In this document: positions 24,389 through 35,080 of the stretch, piece after piece
How the letters are laid out: each line of letters starts with the position of its first letter
How positions within the stretch are numbered: position 1 is the stretch's first letter
NCBI RefSeq assembly: GCF_030813715.1
Contig: NZ_JAUSUZ010000001.1
Coordinates: 3,348,001-3,412,000, forward strand
Length of the DNA stretch: 64,000 nt
Source of the DNA: Catenuloplanes indicus
GTDB lineage: Bacteria > Actinomycetota > Actinomycetes > Mycobacteriales > Micromonosporaceae
Direction: 5' to 3'
The notes under the pieces: generated by a model
What the model was told of the DNA's origin: nothing
The model's database searches: none
The model's input: only the letters and a program-made list of their open reading frames with translations
Position numbers and translations under genes: made by a program

Positions 24389-24437
24389 CCTGCGAAACTA
24401 TGAGCGGGCTTTGGGTGAGCGTCGCCCAGATTGTGCG
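24389..24437 (-). promoter_or_regulatory. Leaderless promoter of paralogue 3
   Basis: Reading leftward: motif CGCACAATCTGGGCGA (24437-24422), 21 bp, -10 TAGTTT (24400-24395), 6 bp, then GTG 24388. The 16-bp motif sits where an activator overlapping the -35 would bind. Confidence 0.6.
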
Positions 24438-24472
24438 ACAACGCCCACACGGCGGACCCGTAACCCGGCGGT

Positions 24473-25282
24473 CTACAGCGGCACGAAGAACGGTGAGTTC
24501 AGCGCCGGGTGCCGGGCCTGAAGGCGGTCGTACGCCCGCACCAGGTCGTCGCGGCTGAGCCAGACCGGCGGCGTGGTCTCCAGCCGCTTGAGGCGTTCGC
24601 CGACGGCGAGTGCGGCCAGGTCCTCGGCGAGGCGATCGAGCGCGATGCCGCAGTCGAAGCCGTGCGGCACGATCCGGACGCGTTCCAGCAGGTGACGGCC
24701 CTCGGGCAACTCGACCCAGGCCCAGCCCTCGGCGACGCCGCCCGGCGCGGTGACGTGCAGGCCGCGGATGATCGGGTCGGCCAGGTCGCGGCCGACGTAA
24801 GCGTCCACCGCGGCCGCGCGGGCCAGCGCGCTCAGATCGTTGACGAAGCCGTCCCGGCCGTCGGGGAGCCGGCCGACGATGTCCCGGAAACCGGAGCCGG
24901 AGGCGTCCCGGAACGCGCGCGCGTCCAGCAGGTACTCGACGACCCGTCGCGCCTGCGTGGCGCCGAGGATCGGCGAGACCACGCGCAGCCATTCCAGGCC
25001 GATCGTGCCGCACACGGTGGCCAGCATGCGGTCCAGCCGCTCGTCCGTACCGGCCGGGTCGGCGAACTCGGCCGCGAACACCGGCAGCCGGGTGCCCGGG
25101 TCGAGCGCGACGAAGTCGCACCGGGTGCGCAACGCGGTGTTCCACTGGTTCGGGCTGACGCCCTCGGGCCGGCGCGCGACCAGTTGGCTGAGCCTTCGGT
25201 CAGGCTGGACGACCCAGCGGCCGCGCGCGAAGAGCTGCTCCTCCGCGGTGGCGACCGGGCGCAGCGGTGACGGGGTGCTCAT
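24473..25282 (-). CDS. DUF2726-like PD-(D/E)xK-fold protein
   Basis: A 269-residue protein. Residues 40-75 (RTRCDFVALDPGTRLPVFAA then EFADPAG) resemble the DUF2726 nuclease-like domain, where D...D and an E on the next strand bind metal; the usual lysine is not seen. The rest is a helical domain ending in a WLSRDDLVRAYDRLQARHP segment. It lies directly upstream of the three Mrr-like paralogues on the same strand and may belong with them functionally. The ATG at 25282 is chosen because the longer frame runs into the lon promoter. A TACAGT -10 lies 8 bases before the start. Family call is tentative. Confidence 0.5.
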   Translation of the reverse strand: MSTPSPLRPVATAEEQLFARGRWVVQPDRRLSQLVARRPEGVSPNQWNTALRTRCDFVALDPGTRLPVFAAEFADPAGTDERLDRMLATVCGTIGLEWLRVVSPILGATQARRVVEYLLDARAFRDASGSGFRDIVGRLPDGRDGFVNDLSALARAAAVDAYVGRDLADPIIRGLHVTAPGGVAEGWAWVELPEGRHLLERVRIVPHGFDCGIALDRLAEDLAALAVGERLKRLETTPPVWLSRDDLVRAYDRLQARHPALNSPFFVPL

Positions 25283-25375
25283 GACCCACCACTGTAGGGA
25301 CCCGGACCGGAAACACGGGGTCCGCCGGACGTCGTGTCGCGGGTCACTCACGGGAAGACGGACACGGTGGGCGAG

Positions 25376-25396
25376 GTTGAGTCGGACAGGCTCAAG
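25376..25396. promoter_or_regulatory. HspR operator (HAIR) upstream of lon
   Basis: GTTGAGT-N7-GCTCAAG differs at one position per arm from the HAIR consensus CTTGAGT-N7-ACTCAAG and lies 14 bp before the lon start codon. In Streptomyces, lon is repressed by HspR through such a site, so heat-shock control is expected. Confidence 0.8.
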
Positions 25397-25409
25397 ATTG
25401 GGGTGTCCG

Positions 25410-27701
<2,292 letters not shown>

Positions 27702-27709
27702 CGGAACGG

Positions 27710-27743
27710 GCGGCCCGGGTGCTTTCTCACGCACCCGGGCCGC
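27710..27743 (+). terminator. Terminator after lon
   Basis: A perfect 13-bp stem (27710-27722 with 27731-27743, GCGGCCCGGGTGC and complement) encloses an 8-base loop, 8 bp after the lon stop. Confidence 0.85.
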
Positions 27744-27824
27744 ACCGTGTCCGCACCCGTTCCGCAACCGGTCACCCGCCTAATTCTCAGCGACAGACCC
27801 GCTGAGAACCCCTGGGAAAACCGC

Positions 27825-28640
27825 ATGCAGAACCTTCGCCGCCGGATGCTCACCCCCGTCCTGGCCGCCACCGTCGCCATCGCCCCCGCGCTCGGCATCG
27901 CCGCACCGGCCGCGGCCGCGCCCGCCGGCGTGGTCTTCGCGCAGGAGACCGTCGACGAGCCGTCCTGGGACTGGAACCCGGCGAGCGTCAGCGTGACGTC
28001 GGTCAAGTTCAGCAAGACCGCGTTCACGCTGAGGTCCACCGAGAAGTGCGCGAACCGCGCGCACATCACCGCCACGCTCAGTGGTCCGCTGCCGACGGAG
28101 AACGTGTTCGCGTCCGCGGTCGGCGTGGACATCCGGCGCAACGGCGCGATCTACGACGCCGTGATCCTGACCAACAGCGGCGGCACCACCTGGGAGGGCG
28201 ACCTGCCGGTCTGCGGCACGGACCCGGCCGGCACGTACCGCACGGAGCTGTACGGCGCCTACGTCACCGGCACCGGCCTGGACGACCCGGACCTCACGTT
28301 CTACCGCACCAACGTGGTGAACGGCGCGTACACGGTCAAGCGCCCGGCGTCCGTGACGCTGAACGCCACGCCGGAGCCGGCCCGGAAGGGTGCGACGCTC
28401 ACCGCGAAGGGCGTCTTCAGCACGGACGGCAAGGCCGCGGCGAACACGAAGGTGCAGATCTGGTTCAAGGCGGACGGCTCGTCAGCCTGGACCCGGAAGG
28501 CGACCGTGACCACGAACGCCAAGGGCGCCTACCGCGCCACGATCAAAGCCACCGCATCGGGTACGTGGAAGGCCGTCGTGCCCGCGACCGGCTCGCGCAA
28601 CGAGGTCGTGGCCTACGACGCCGTGACGGTCCGGAAGTAA
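27825..28640 (+). CDS. Secreted protein with C-terminal Ig-like domain
   Basis: A 271-residue exported protein. The signal peptide is MQNLRRRMLTPVLAATVAIA through the ALGIAAPAAAA region, cleaved at about residue 33. The mature part has a beta-rich domain with two cysteines (EKCANR and PVCGTD) that may form a disulfide, followed by a bacterial Ig-like domain (about 185-271: VTLNATPEPARKGATLTAKG and TTNAKGAYRATIKATASGTW). Function unknown, probably extracellular. ATG 27825 is preferred over upstream starts because it begins the signal peptide; ATG 27846 is an alternative. Confidence 0.7.
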   Translation: MQNLRRRMLTPVLAATVAIAPALGIAAPAAAAPAGVVFAQETVDEPSWDWNPASVSVTSVKFSKTAFTLRSTEKCANRAHITATLSGPLPTENVFASAVGVDIRRNGAIYDAVILTNSGGTTWEGDLPVCGTDPAGTYRTELYGAYVTGTGLDDPDLTFYRTNVVNGAYTVKRPASVTLNATPEPARKGATLTAKGVFSTDGKAAANTKVQIWFKADGSSAWTRKATVTTNAKGAYRATIKATASGTWKAVVPATGSRNEVVAYDAVTVRK

Positions 28641-28654
28641 ATACCATCGTGGCC

Positions 28655-29518
28655 ATGGGCATGGTTCACACCGTCGGGTTGGTGCTGCACCCGCAACGCG
28701 ACTCGAAAATCGCGATAGACACGATCGTCGAGTGGGCACGCGCCCGCGGTGTGACCGTGCTGGGGCTGCCGGACGAGATAGCGCGCATCGACTGCAGCGC
28801 GGTCCCGGCCGGCGAGGTGGAGCTGCTCGACCGGTCCGACCTGCTGGTCAGTCTCGGCGGCGACGGCACCATGCTGCGCAGCATGCGGCTGTCCGCCGGG
28901 CGCAGCACGCCGGTGCTCGGCGTGAACCTGGGCCGGCTCGGCTTCCTCGCCGAGATCGACGTTGACGAGCTGCCCGAGACGCTGTCCCGGATCGACGGGC
29001 ACGACTTCACGGTCGAGTCCCGGATGGCGATCCGCACGCTGCTGCCGGACGGCTCCGAGGTGACCGCGTTCAACGACATCGCGCTGGCCCGGGTGCCCGG
29101 CGAGGGCATGGCCGGCGTGGCGATCTCGGTACAGGGCGCGCCGTTCGTGCGGTACGCCGCGGACGCGGTCATCGTGGCCACGTCGACCGGTTCCACCGCG
29201 TACAGCTTCGCGGCCGGCGGCCCGATCGTCTCCCCCACCGTCGAGGGTTTCCTGGTCGTGCCGTCGTCCGCGCACTCCAGCTTCAACCGCGCGCTGGTGC
29301 TCTCCGCGGACGAGGAGGTCGTGCTCGACCTGCTGCCGAGCAGCGGCGAGCTGGCGCTCGAGGTGGACGGCATCATCTCCGGCCGTCTCAAGCCCGGCGA
29401 CCAGATCTGCGTCAGCGCCCGCCGGGCCGCCGCCAACGTGGTCCGCCTCGGCCGCACCACGTTCTACGAACGCGCCCGCCGCAAACTCCGCGTCAACGGC
29501 TCCGCCGAGGTCGACTGA
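28655..29518 (+). CDS. nadK: NAD kinase
   Basis: A 287-residue NAD kinase, phosphorylating NAD to NADP in the cytoplasm. The nucleotide motif GGDGT is in LVSLGGDGTMLRS (about 64-76), followed by GVNLGRLGFLAEI and the substrate-binding FNDIALAR and TSTGSTAYSFAAGGP (about 178-192). Length and motif order are those of the family. ATG 28655 and ATG 28661 are both possible starts. It stands 14 bp after the secreted-protein gene. Confidence 0.95.
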   Translation: MGMVHTVGLVLHPQRDSKIAIDTIVEWARARGVTVLGLPDEIARIDCSAVPAGEVELLDRSDLLVSLGGDGTMLRSMRLSAGRSTPVLGVNLGRLGFLAEIDVDELPETLSRIDGHDFTVESRMAIRTLLPDGSEVTAFNDIALARVPGEGMAGVAISVQGAPFVRYAADAVIVATSTGSTAYSFAAGGPIVSPTVEGFLVVPSSAHSSFNRALVLSADEEVVLDLLPSSGELALEVDGIISGRLKPGDQICVSARRAAANVVRLGRTTFYERARRKLRVNGSAEVD

Positions 29519-29583
29519 GAAGCCAACCCTCCAACAGCGGATCTTCCCTCTTCCGCCGTGGTCTCGAGCCGCGCCTGCCGCAC

Positions 29584-29666
29584 GCCGTTCGCGGCCCGAC
29601 GCCGTTCGCGGCCCGACGGCGTTCGCGGCCGACGGCGTTCGCGGCCGACGGCGTTCGCGGCCCGAC
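29584..29666. repeat. Tandem repeat, five 16-17 bp units
   Basis: Units GCCGTTCGCGGCCCGAC (twice), GGCGTTCGCGGCCGAC (twice) and GGCGTTCGCGGCCCGAC, head to tail. The units differ by one or two bases, and 16- and 17-bp lengths alternate, so it is not coding. Confidence 0.8.
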
Positions 29667-29857
29667 GCGTTGACCTTCACGCAGGCGCTGCGGAGCGGCC
29701 GCAAAAGCGGAAAGGCTCATTGACCGATGCGTTGTGGCAGTCAACTGGCGACTTTGACCGCCGACCCGAAGTCAGCCAGCGGACGAGTCAGACCGGCCAG
29801 CACGGGGACCCACCACCAATACTTACCGCCAGCGGAGTCTTGCCGCCCGGCGAGGTT

Positions 29858-29903
29858 TGCCCGCGGGAGCACTCGGAACGTGACCACGCCGGAAGCGGGA
29901 AGA
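29858..29903. repeat. Dispersed 46-bp repeat, copy A
   Basis: Identical at 42 of 46 positions to 40908-40953. Both copies lie just downstream of the stop of a leftward transporter gene (narK, nhaA). Key pieces are TGCCCGCGGGAGCACT and CACGCCGGAAGCGGGAAGA. Confidence 0.7.
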
Positions 29904-29922
29904 CCAAGAATGCGCATGTGGT

Positions 29923-29966
29923 CCGGCCCGGGGCCGCCTTCGCAGGGAGAGAGGCACCCGGGCCGG
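29923..29966 (-). terminator. Hairpin downstream of narK
   Basis: CCGGCCCGGG (29923-29932) pairs perfectly with CCCGGGCCGG (29957-29966) over a 24-base loop, just after the narK stop. Confidence 0.5.
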
Positions 29967-29974
29967 GTGTGTGG

Positions 29975-31348
29975 TCAGACGCCGGCGAGGCGGCTCGGGG
30001 ACGGGCGGAGGTAGACGAACCAGGTGACGGCGAGGCAGAGCGCGTAGTAGGCGATGAACGCGAGGTAGGCCGCCTCGGCCGAGCCGGTGGTCAGGAAGGA
30101 CTGGCGGAACGCGATGTTGACCAGCACGCCGCCGAACGCGCCGATCGCGCCAGCGATGCCGATCAGCGCGCCGGAGAGGCGGCGCGCGCGGGCCTCGGCG
30201 ATCTCCGGGGGCGCGTCGCTCAGCGTGCTCTTCGCCTTGAAGATCGCCGGGATCATCTTGTACGTGGAGCCGTTCCCGACGCCGGAGAAGACGAACAGCA
30301 GCACGAAGCCGACCAGGTAGAGCGGCAGCGAGCGGGCGGTCGACGCGTACAGCACGACGGCCGCACCGGCGCCCATCGCGGCGAAGTTGAGCATGGTCAC
30401 GAACGCGCCGCCGAACCGGTCCGCGAGCGCGCCGCCGATCGGCCGGATCAGCGAGCCGAGCAGCGGGCCGAGGAACGTCAGGTACGCGGCCTCGACCGGC
30501 GTGCTGAACGAGTCCTTGAACTGCACCTGGAGCACCTGGCCGAACGCGAACCCGAAGCCGATGAACGACCCGAACGTGCCGATGTAGAGCACCGACATGA
30601 TCCAGGTGTGCGGGTCGCGGCTGACCTCGCGCAGCGCGCCCTTCTCGTTCGATGCCACGGTCAGGTTGTCCATGTAGAGCGCGGACGCGACCGCGGCGAC
30701 CACGATCAGCGGGATGTAGATGCCGGCGATCAGGCCGGGCCGTCCGGCACCGGCCGTGGCCAGCACTGCGAGGCCGACCAGCTGCACCACGGCCACGCCG
30801 AGGTTGCCGCCGCCCGCGTTCAGGCCGAGCGCCCAGCCCTTGAGCCGCTGCGGGTAGAACGCGTTGATGTTCGCCATCGAGGACGCGAAGTTGCCGCCGC
30901 CGACACCGGCCACGCACGCGATGATCAACAGCGTGGTGTACGAGACGCCCGGCTGGATCAGGAACGCGGCCAGCCCGGCCGGGATCAGCAGCAGCAGCGC
31001 GCTGATGATCGTCCAGTTCCGGCCGCCGAACGTGGCGACCGCGAACGTGTAGGGCAGCCGCACCACCGAGCCGAGCGCGGCCGGTGCGGCGGTGAGCAGG
31101 AACTTCTGCGCCGGGTCGATGCCGTAGGCGGGACCGAGGAAGAGGACCAGCACGGACCAGAGCGTCCAGATGGAGAAGCCGATGTGCTCGGAGAAGATCG
31201 AGAAGATCAGGTTCCGGCGGGCGATCTTCGCGCCGCCGTTCGCCCAGAAGTCCGGGTCCTCCGGCCGCCAGTCGTCGATCCAGCGTCCGTGCCGCCGCGC
31301 CGCTGCGGCGATCGTGTCAGTGGGTGCAATCGTCGTCGCGGTGCTCAT
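29975..31348 (-). CDS. narK: Nitrate/nitrite transporter NarK
   Basis: A 457-residue major facilitator of the NarK family, importing nitrate or exporting nitrite across the membrane. Twelve membrane segments are visible. The nitrate signature FASSMANINAFYP and NAGGGNLGVAVVQ (about 172-184) is present. The N-terminal WRPEDPDFWANGGAKIARRN is typical for actinobacterial NarK. The ATG at 31348 has a GGAGT site. It is divergent from the nitrate reductase genes with a 226-bp regulatory gap. Confidence 0.93.
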   Translation of the reverse strand: MSTATTIAPTDTIAAAARRHGRWIDDWRPEDPDFWANGGAKIARRNLIFSIFSEHIGFSIWTLWSVLVLFLGPAYGIDPAQKFLLTAAPAALGSVVRLPYTFAVATFGGRNWTIISALLLLIPAGLAAFLIQPGVSYTTLLIIACVAGVGGGNFASSMANINAFYPQRLKGWALGLNAGGGNLGVAVVQLVGLAVLATAGAGRPGLIAGIYIPLIVVAAVASALYMDNLTVASNEKGALREVSRDPHTWIMSVLYIGTFGSFIGFGFAFGQVLQVQFKDSFSTPVEAAYLTFLGPLLGSLIRPIGGALADRFGGAFVTMLNFAAMGAGAAVVLYASTARSLPLYLVGFVLLFVFSGVGNGSTYKMIPAIFKAKSTLSDAPPEIAEARARRLSGALIGIAGAIGAFGGVLVNIAFRQSFLTTGSAEAAYLAFIAYYALCLAVTWFVYLRPSPSRLAGV

Positions 31349-31574
31349 GATCGACTCCGGTTTCAGCCGTGAAGGATCAGCAACACACCGAAACGTAGGT
31401 AGCCGGGATTTCTCCGGAGTTCGAGTCGTGAGTCAGGCCTGCAACGTCGGTCTAACCGGGCCTGACCTGCGGAAGTGAGTTCACCATCGGGTCGGGGCCG
31501 CGGTGAGAGCCAGTTGACACGACCGACACGGGAGAGACCCGGACGGGAAATCCCGGGTGGCGACGCTTCCGTAC

Positions 31575-33650
31575 ATGACCGATGGCGACCGCGTTGAAAC
31601 GCACTGTCCGTACTGCGCACTGCAGTGCGGCATGACGCTGCGCCGCGCCGATGATCTCATCTCGGTCGAGCCTCGCGAGTTCCCCACCAACCGGGGCGGC
31701 CTCTGCCAGAAGGGCTGGACCGCCGCCGACCTCCTGGACCACCCCGAGCGTCTGCGCACGCCGCTCGTCCGGCGAGACGGCGAACTCCAGCCGGCCACCT
31801 GGGACGAAGCGCTCACGCTGGTCGCTTCCACGATCAAGAGCATCCAGCGGCGGTACGACGAGAACGCCGTGGCCGTGTTCGGCGGAGGCGGGCTGACCAA
31901 CGAGAAGTCGTATGCGCTCGGCAAGTTCGCCCGCGTCGCGCTGCGCACCCGCAACATCGACTACAACGGCCGGTTCTGCATGTCGTCCGCGGCCGCGGCC
32001 GGCATCCGCGCGTTCGGCATCGACCGCGGCCTGCCGTTCCCGCTCGAGGACGTGGGCAGCGCGGACACGCTGCTGCTGGTCGGCGCGAACGTGGCCGAGA
32101 CGATGCCGCCGTTCGGCCGCTGGCTGGCCGACCAGAAGGCGCGCGGCGGCACGCTGATCGTGGTCGACCCGCGTGCCACGCCGACCGCGAAGCAGGCCAC
32201 GCTGCACCTGCAGCCGACCCCCGGCACCGACCTGGCGATCGCGAACGCGCTGCTGCACATCGCGCTCACCGAGGGCCTGCTGGACAAGGACTACCTGGCG
32301 GAGCGCACCACCGGCTTCGACGACGTGCGCCGGACCGTGGCGAACTACTGGCCGGCCCGGGTCGAGCGGCTGACCGGCGTACCCGTGGCTGATCTGGAAC
32401 GGACCGCGCGGGCACTGGCCGGTGGCGAGCGCGTGATCATCCTGACCGCGCGCGGCGCCGAGCAGCACGCGAAGGGCGTGGACACGGTCACCGCGTTCAT
32501 CAACCTGGCGCTCGCGCTCGGGCTGCCCGGCCGGCCCGGTTCCGGCTACGGCTGCCTGACCGGGCAGGGCAACGGGCAGGGCGGTCGCGAGCACGGGCAG
32601 AAGGCGGACCAGCTCCCCGGCTACCGCAAGATCGACGACCCGGCGGCCCGCGCGCACGTCGGCGGCGTCTGGGGCGTGGACCCGGCGTCGCTGCCCGGTC
32701 CGGGCGTCTCCGCCTACGAGCTGCTGGACGCGCTGGGCACCGAGGCCGGGCCGAAGGCGATGCTGCTGTTCGGGTCGAACCCGGTGGTCTCCGCGCCGCG
32801 CGCCGGCCGGGTCACCGAGCGGATCAGGAGCCTGGAGTTCCTGGTCGTCGCGGACTTCCTGCTGTCCGAGACGGCCGCGCTGGCGGACGTGGTGCTGCCC
32901 ACCGCGATGTGGGCCGAGGAGGACGGCACCATGACGAACCTGGAGGGCCGGGTGCTGCGCCGGCACGCGATCCGCCGCCCGCCCGGTCAGGCCCGCACCG
33001 ACCTGGAGATCCTGCACGACCTGGCGACGCGGCTGGGCACCGAGCGGGGCTTCCCGGCGGACCCGGCCGAGGTCTTCGGCGAGCTGCGCCGGGCCAGCGC
33101 GGGCGGCGTCGCGGACTACGCCGGTGTCACCTGGGAGCGGATCGACGCGCACGACGGCGTCTTCTGGCCGTGCCCGGACACCGACGGGCCGGACACACCG
33201 CGGATGTTCGCGGAGCGCTTCGGCACGCCGGACGGCCGGGCCCGGATGGTCGCGGTCGAGCACCGGGCCGCGGCCGAGGAGCCGTGCGCGGACTACCCGC
33301 TCTACCTGACCACCGGGCGGGTGCTGGCGCAGTACCAGTCCGGCACGCAGACCCGGCGGGTCGGCGCGCTGCGCAGGGCCGCGCCGCACGCGTTCGTCGA
33401 GCTGCACCCGGACCTGGCCGCACGTCTCGGCGTCGCGGACGGGGAATCGCTGACCGTCACCTCGCGACGCGGCGAGGTCACGGCACCGGCCCGGCTCAGC
33501 GACGCGATCCGGGCGGACACGGTGTTCATGCCGTTCCACTGGGCCGGTGCGGGCCGGGCGAACTCGCTCACCAACGACGCGCTCGACCCGACCTCCCGCA
33601 TGCCGGAGTTCAAGGTCTGCGCGGTCCGCGTGGAAAGGGCCTTCGGATGA
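31575..33650 (+). CDS. nasA: Assimilatory nitrate reductase, molybdopterin subunit
   Basis: A 691-residue enzyme of the molybdopterin oxidoreductase family, reducing nitrate to nitrite. The N-terminal [4Fe-4S] site is CPYCALQCGM with a fourth Cys in GGLCQKGW (about residues 11-44). The molybdopterin core and the C-terminal dinucleotide-binding domain (LYLTTGRVLAQYQSGTQTRR, about 575-594) follow. No signal peptide, so it is cytoplasmic and assimilatory. ATG 31575 gives the usual N-terminus; GTG 31557 is an in-frame alternative. It overlaps the next gene by ATGA. Together with the three following genes it forms one operon. A GlnR box was not found with confidence. Confidence 0.9.
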   Translation: MTDGDRVETHCPYCALQCGMTLRRADDLISVEPREFPTNRGGLCQKGWTAADLLDHPERLRTPLVRRDGELQPATWDEALTLVASTIKSIQRRYDENAVAVFGGGGLTNEKSYALGKFARVALRTRNIDYNGRFCMSSAAAAGIRAFGIDRGLPFPLEDVGSADTLLLVGANVAETMPPFGRWLADQKARGGTLIVVDPRATPTAKQATLHLQPTPGTDLAIANALLHIALTEGLLDKDYLAERTTGFDDVRRTVANYWPARVERLTGVPVADLERTARALAGGERVIILTARGAEQHAKGVDTVTAFINLALALGLPGRPGSGYGCLTGQGNGQGGREHGQKADQLPGYRKIDDPAARAHVGGVWGVDPASLPGPGVSAYELLDALGTEAGPKAMLLFGSNPVVSAPRAGRVTERIRSLEFLVVADFLLSETAALADVVLPTAMWAEEDGTMTNLEGRVLRRHAIRRPPGQARTDLEILHDLATRLGTERGFPADPAEVFGELRRASAGGVADYAGVTWERIDAHDGVFWPCPDTDGPDTPRMFAERFGTPDGRARMVAVEHRAAAEEPCADYPLYLTTGRVLAQYQSGTQTRRVGALRRAAPHAFVELHPDLAARLGVADGESLTVTSRRGEVTAPARLSDAIRADTVFMPFHWAGAGRANSLTNDALDPTSRMPEFKVCAVRVERAFG

Positions 33651-35080
33651 GAGTCACGATCGTCGGGTACGGCATGGCCGGTTCCCGCCTCGCCGCGGAG
33701 CTGCGGGCGCGCGAGGCGGACGTGAAGGTCACCGTGCTGGGCGCGGAACAGCACCGCGCCTACAACCGGATCATGCTGTCGAACCTGCTGGCCGGCAAGG
33801 TCGGCGAGGCGGACGTGGAGATCACCGAGGCGGCCGGGCACGGCGTGGACGTACGCCCCGGCGCCACCGTGACCGGGATCGACCGCGAGGCGCGGACCGT
33901 CACCACCGCGTGCGGCGAGGTGCATCCGTACGACCACCTGGTGCTGGCCACCGGCGGCGAGGCGATCATTCCGGACGTGCCCGGACTGGCCGGGGACGGT
34001 GTCCTGCCCGGCCGGATCGCGGTGTTCCGGACGCTGGACGACTGCCGGCGGATCCTGGCCGTGGCGGAGACCGCGCGGACCGCGATCGTGCTCGGCGGTG
34101 GGCTGCTCGGGCTGGAGGCGGCACGCGGGCTCACCGCGCGAGGGCTGTCCGTGCGCGTGGTGCACGCGGTGGACCGGCTGATGAACCGGCAGATCGACAC
34201 CGGGGCGAGCGGCGTGCTCACCCGTACCCTCGAAGGTCTTGGCATCTCCTGCGTCATGGGCGCGGAGACGACCGCGGTGCACAGCGACGCGGACGGCGTG
34301 CGGCTGGCCCTGAGCGACGGCCGGGAGCTGGCGGCCGACCTGCTGGTGCTCGCGTGCGGCGTACGCGCCGAGACCGGGCTGGCGCGCGCGGCCGGGCTCG
34401 CGGTGCGCCGCGGCGTGCTGGTCGACGACGCGATGCGCACGAGTGACCCGGCGATCAGCGCGATCGGGGACTGCGCGGAGCACGACGGCGTCACCGGCGG
34501 GCTGGTCGCACCGGCCTGGGAGCAGGCGCGCGTGGTGGCGGCACGGCTGACCGGCGAGGACCCGGACGCGATCTACCGGCCACCGGCCGTGGTGACCCGG
34601 CTCAAGGCGACCGGCATCGACCTGGCCGCGATGGGCGCGCTGGACGGGCCGGAGGAGCTCACGTTCGCGGATCCGGCGCGCGGCACGTACGCGCGGCTGG
34701 TGATCGACGGGGACCGGCTGGCCGGGGCGATCATGCTGGGCGACAACCCGGCGATCGGCACCGTCATCCAGCTGTTCGACCGCGGTACGCCGGTGCCGAG
34801 CGACCGCCGGGCGCTGCTGCTCGGCCGCGCGCTCGGTGCCGCACCGGTCACGGTGGCCGAGTCACCGGCGCTGATGCCGGACGCGGCCACGGTCTGTCAG
34901 TGCAACAACGTCAGCAAGGGCGCGCTGGTGCGCTGCTGGCGGTCCGGTGCCCGCTCGGTCGGCGACGTGGTCGCCGCGACGCGCGCCACCACCGGCTGCG
35001 GGACCTGCAGGGACGCGGTCTGCGGCATCGTCGATTGGCTGTCCGCCGTGGACAGCCCTGCCTCGGAGGTTCTGGCATGA
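33647..35080 (+). CDS. FAD-dependent oxidoreductase with BFD-type [2Fe-2S] domain
   Basis: A 477-residue electron-transfer protein related to the N-terminal half of NirB and to NasB/NasC reductase partners. An FAD-binding GYGMAGSRLAAELR, an NAD(P)-binding VLGGGLLGLEAARGL (about 147-161) and a second FAD site AISAIGDCAEHDGV are seen. A BFD-like domain closes it: CQCNNVSKGAL and TTGCGTCRDAVC (about 419-460). It most likely passes electrons from NAD(P)H to the nitrate reductase, whose gene it overlaps by ATGA. It also overlaps nirB by ATGA. Confidence 0.85.
   Translation: MRVTIVGYGMAGSRLAAELRAREADVKVTVLGAEQHRAYNRIMLSNLLAGKVGEADVEITEAAGHGVDVRPGATVTGIDREARTVTTACGEVHPYDHLVLATGGEAIIPDVPGLAGDGVLPGRIAVFRTLDDCRRILAVAETARTAIVLGGGLLGLEAARGLTARGLSVRVVHAVDRLMNRQIDTGASGVLTRTLEGLGISCVMGAETTAVHSDADGVRLALSDGRELAADLLVLACGVRAETGLARAAGLAVRRGVLVDDAMRTSDPAISAIGDCAEHDGVTGGLVAPAWEQARVVAARLTGEDPDAIYRPPAVVTRLKATGIDLAAMGALDGPEELTFADPARGTYARLVIDGDRLAGAIMLGDNPAIGTVIQLFDRGTPVPSDRRALLLGRALGAAPVTVAESPALMPDAATVCQCNNVSKGALVRCWRSGARSVGDVVAATRATTGCGTCRDAVCGIVDWLSAVDSPASEVLA

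Larger units (their letters stand above)
29519..29974. other. Gene-free stretch with repeats between nadK and narK
   Basis: About 455 bp with no supported gene. It contains a five-copy tandem repeat (29584-29666), a partial copy of an inverted-repeat element also found at 59150 (29719-29763), a 46-bp dispersed repeat also found at 40908 (29858-29903) and a terminator for narK (29923-29966). Confidence 0.6.

Noticed and set aside
24840-25409. Open frame extending lon upstream by 190 codons
   Set aside because: It runs antisense through the DUF2726-like gene and across the HspR operator; Lon homologues start at MATLPVLPL.
29558-31372. 604-codon rightward frame opposite narK
   Set aside because: Antisense shadow rich in Arg, Glu and Asp without any domain; narK on the other strand is certain.
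31377-31394. GlnR box between narK and nasA (GCAAC-N5-GAAAC)
   Set aside because: Spacing is 5 instead of 6 and only one half unit is present; too weak to report as a site.
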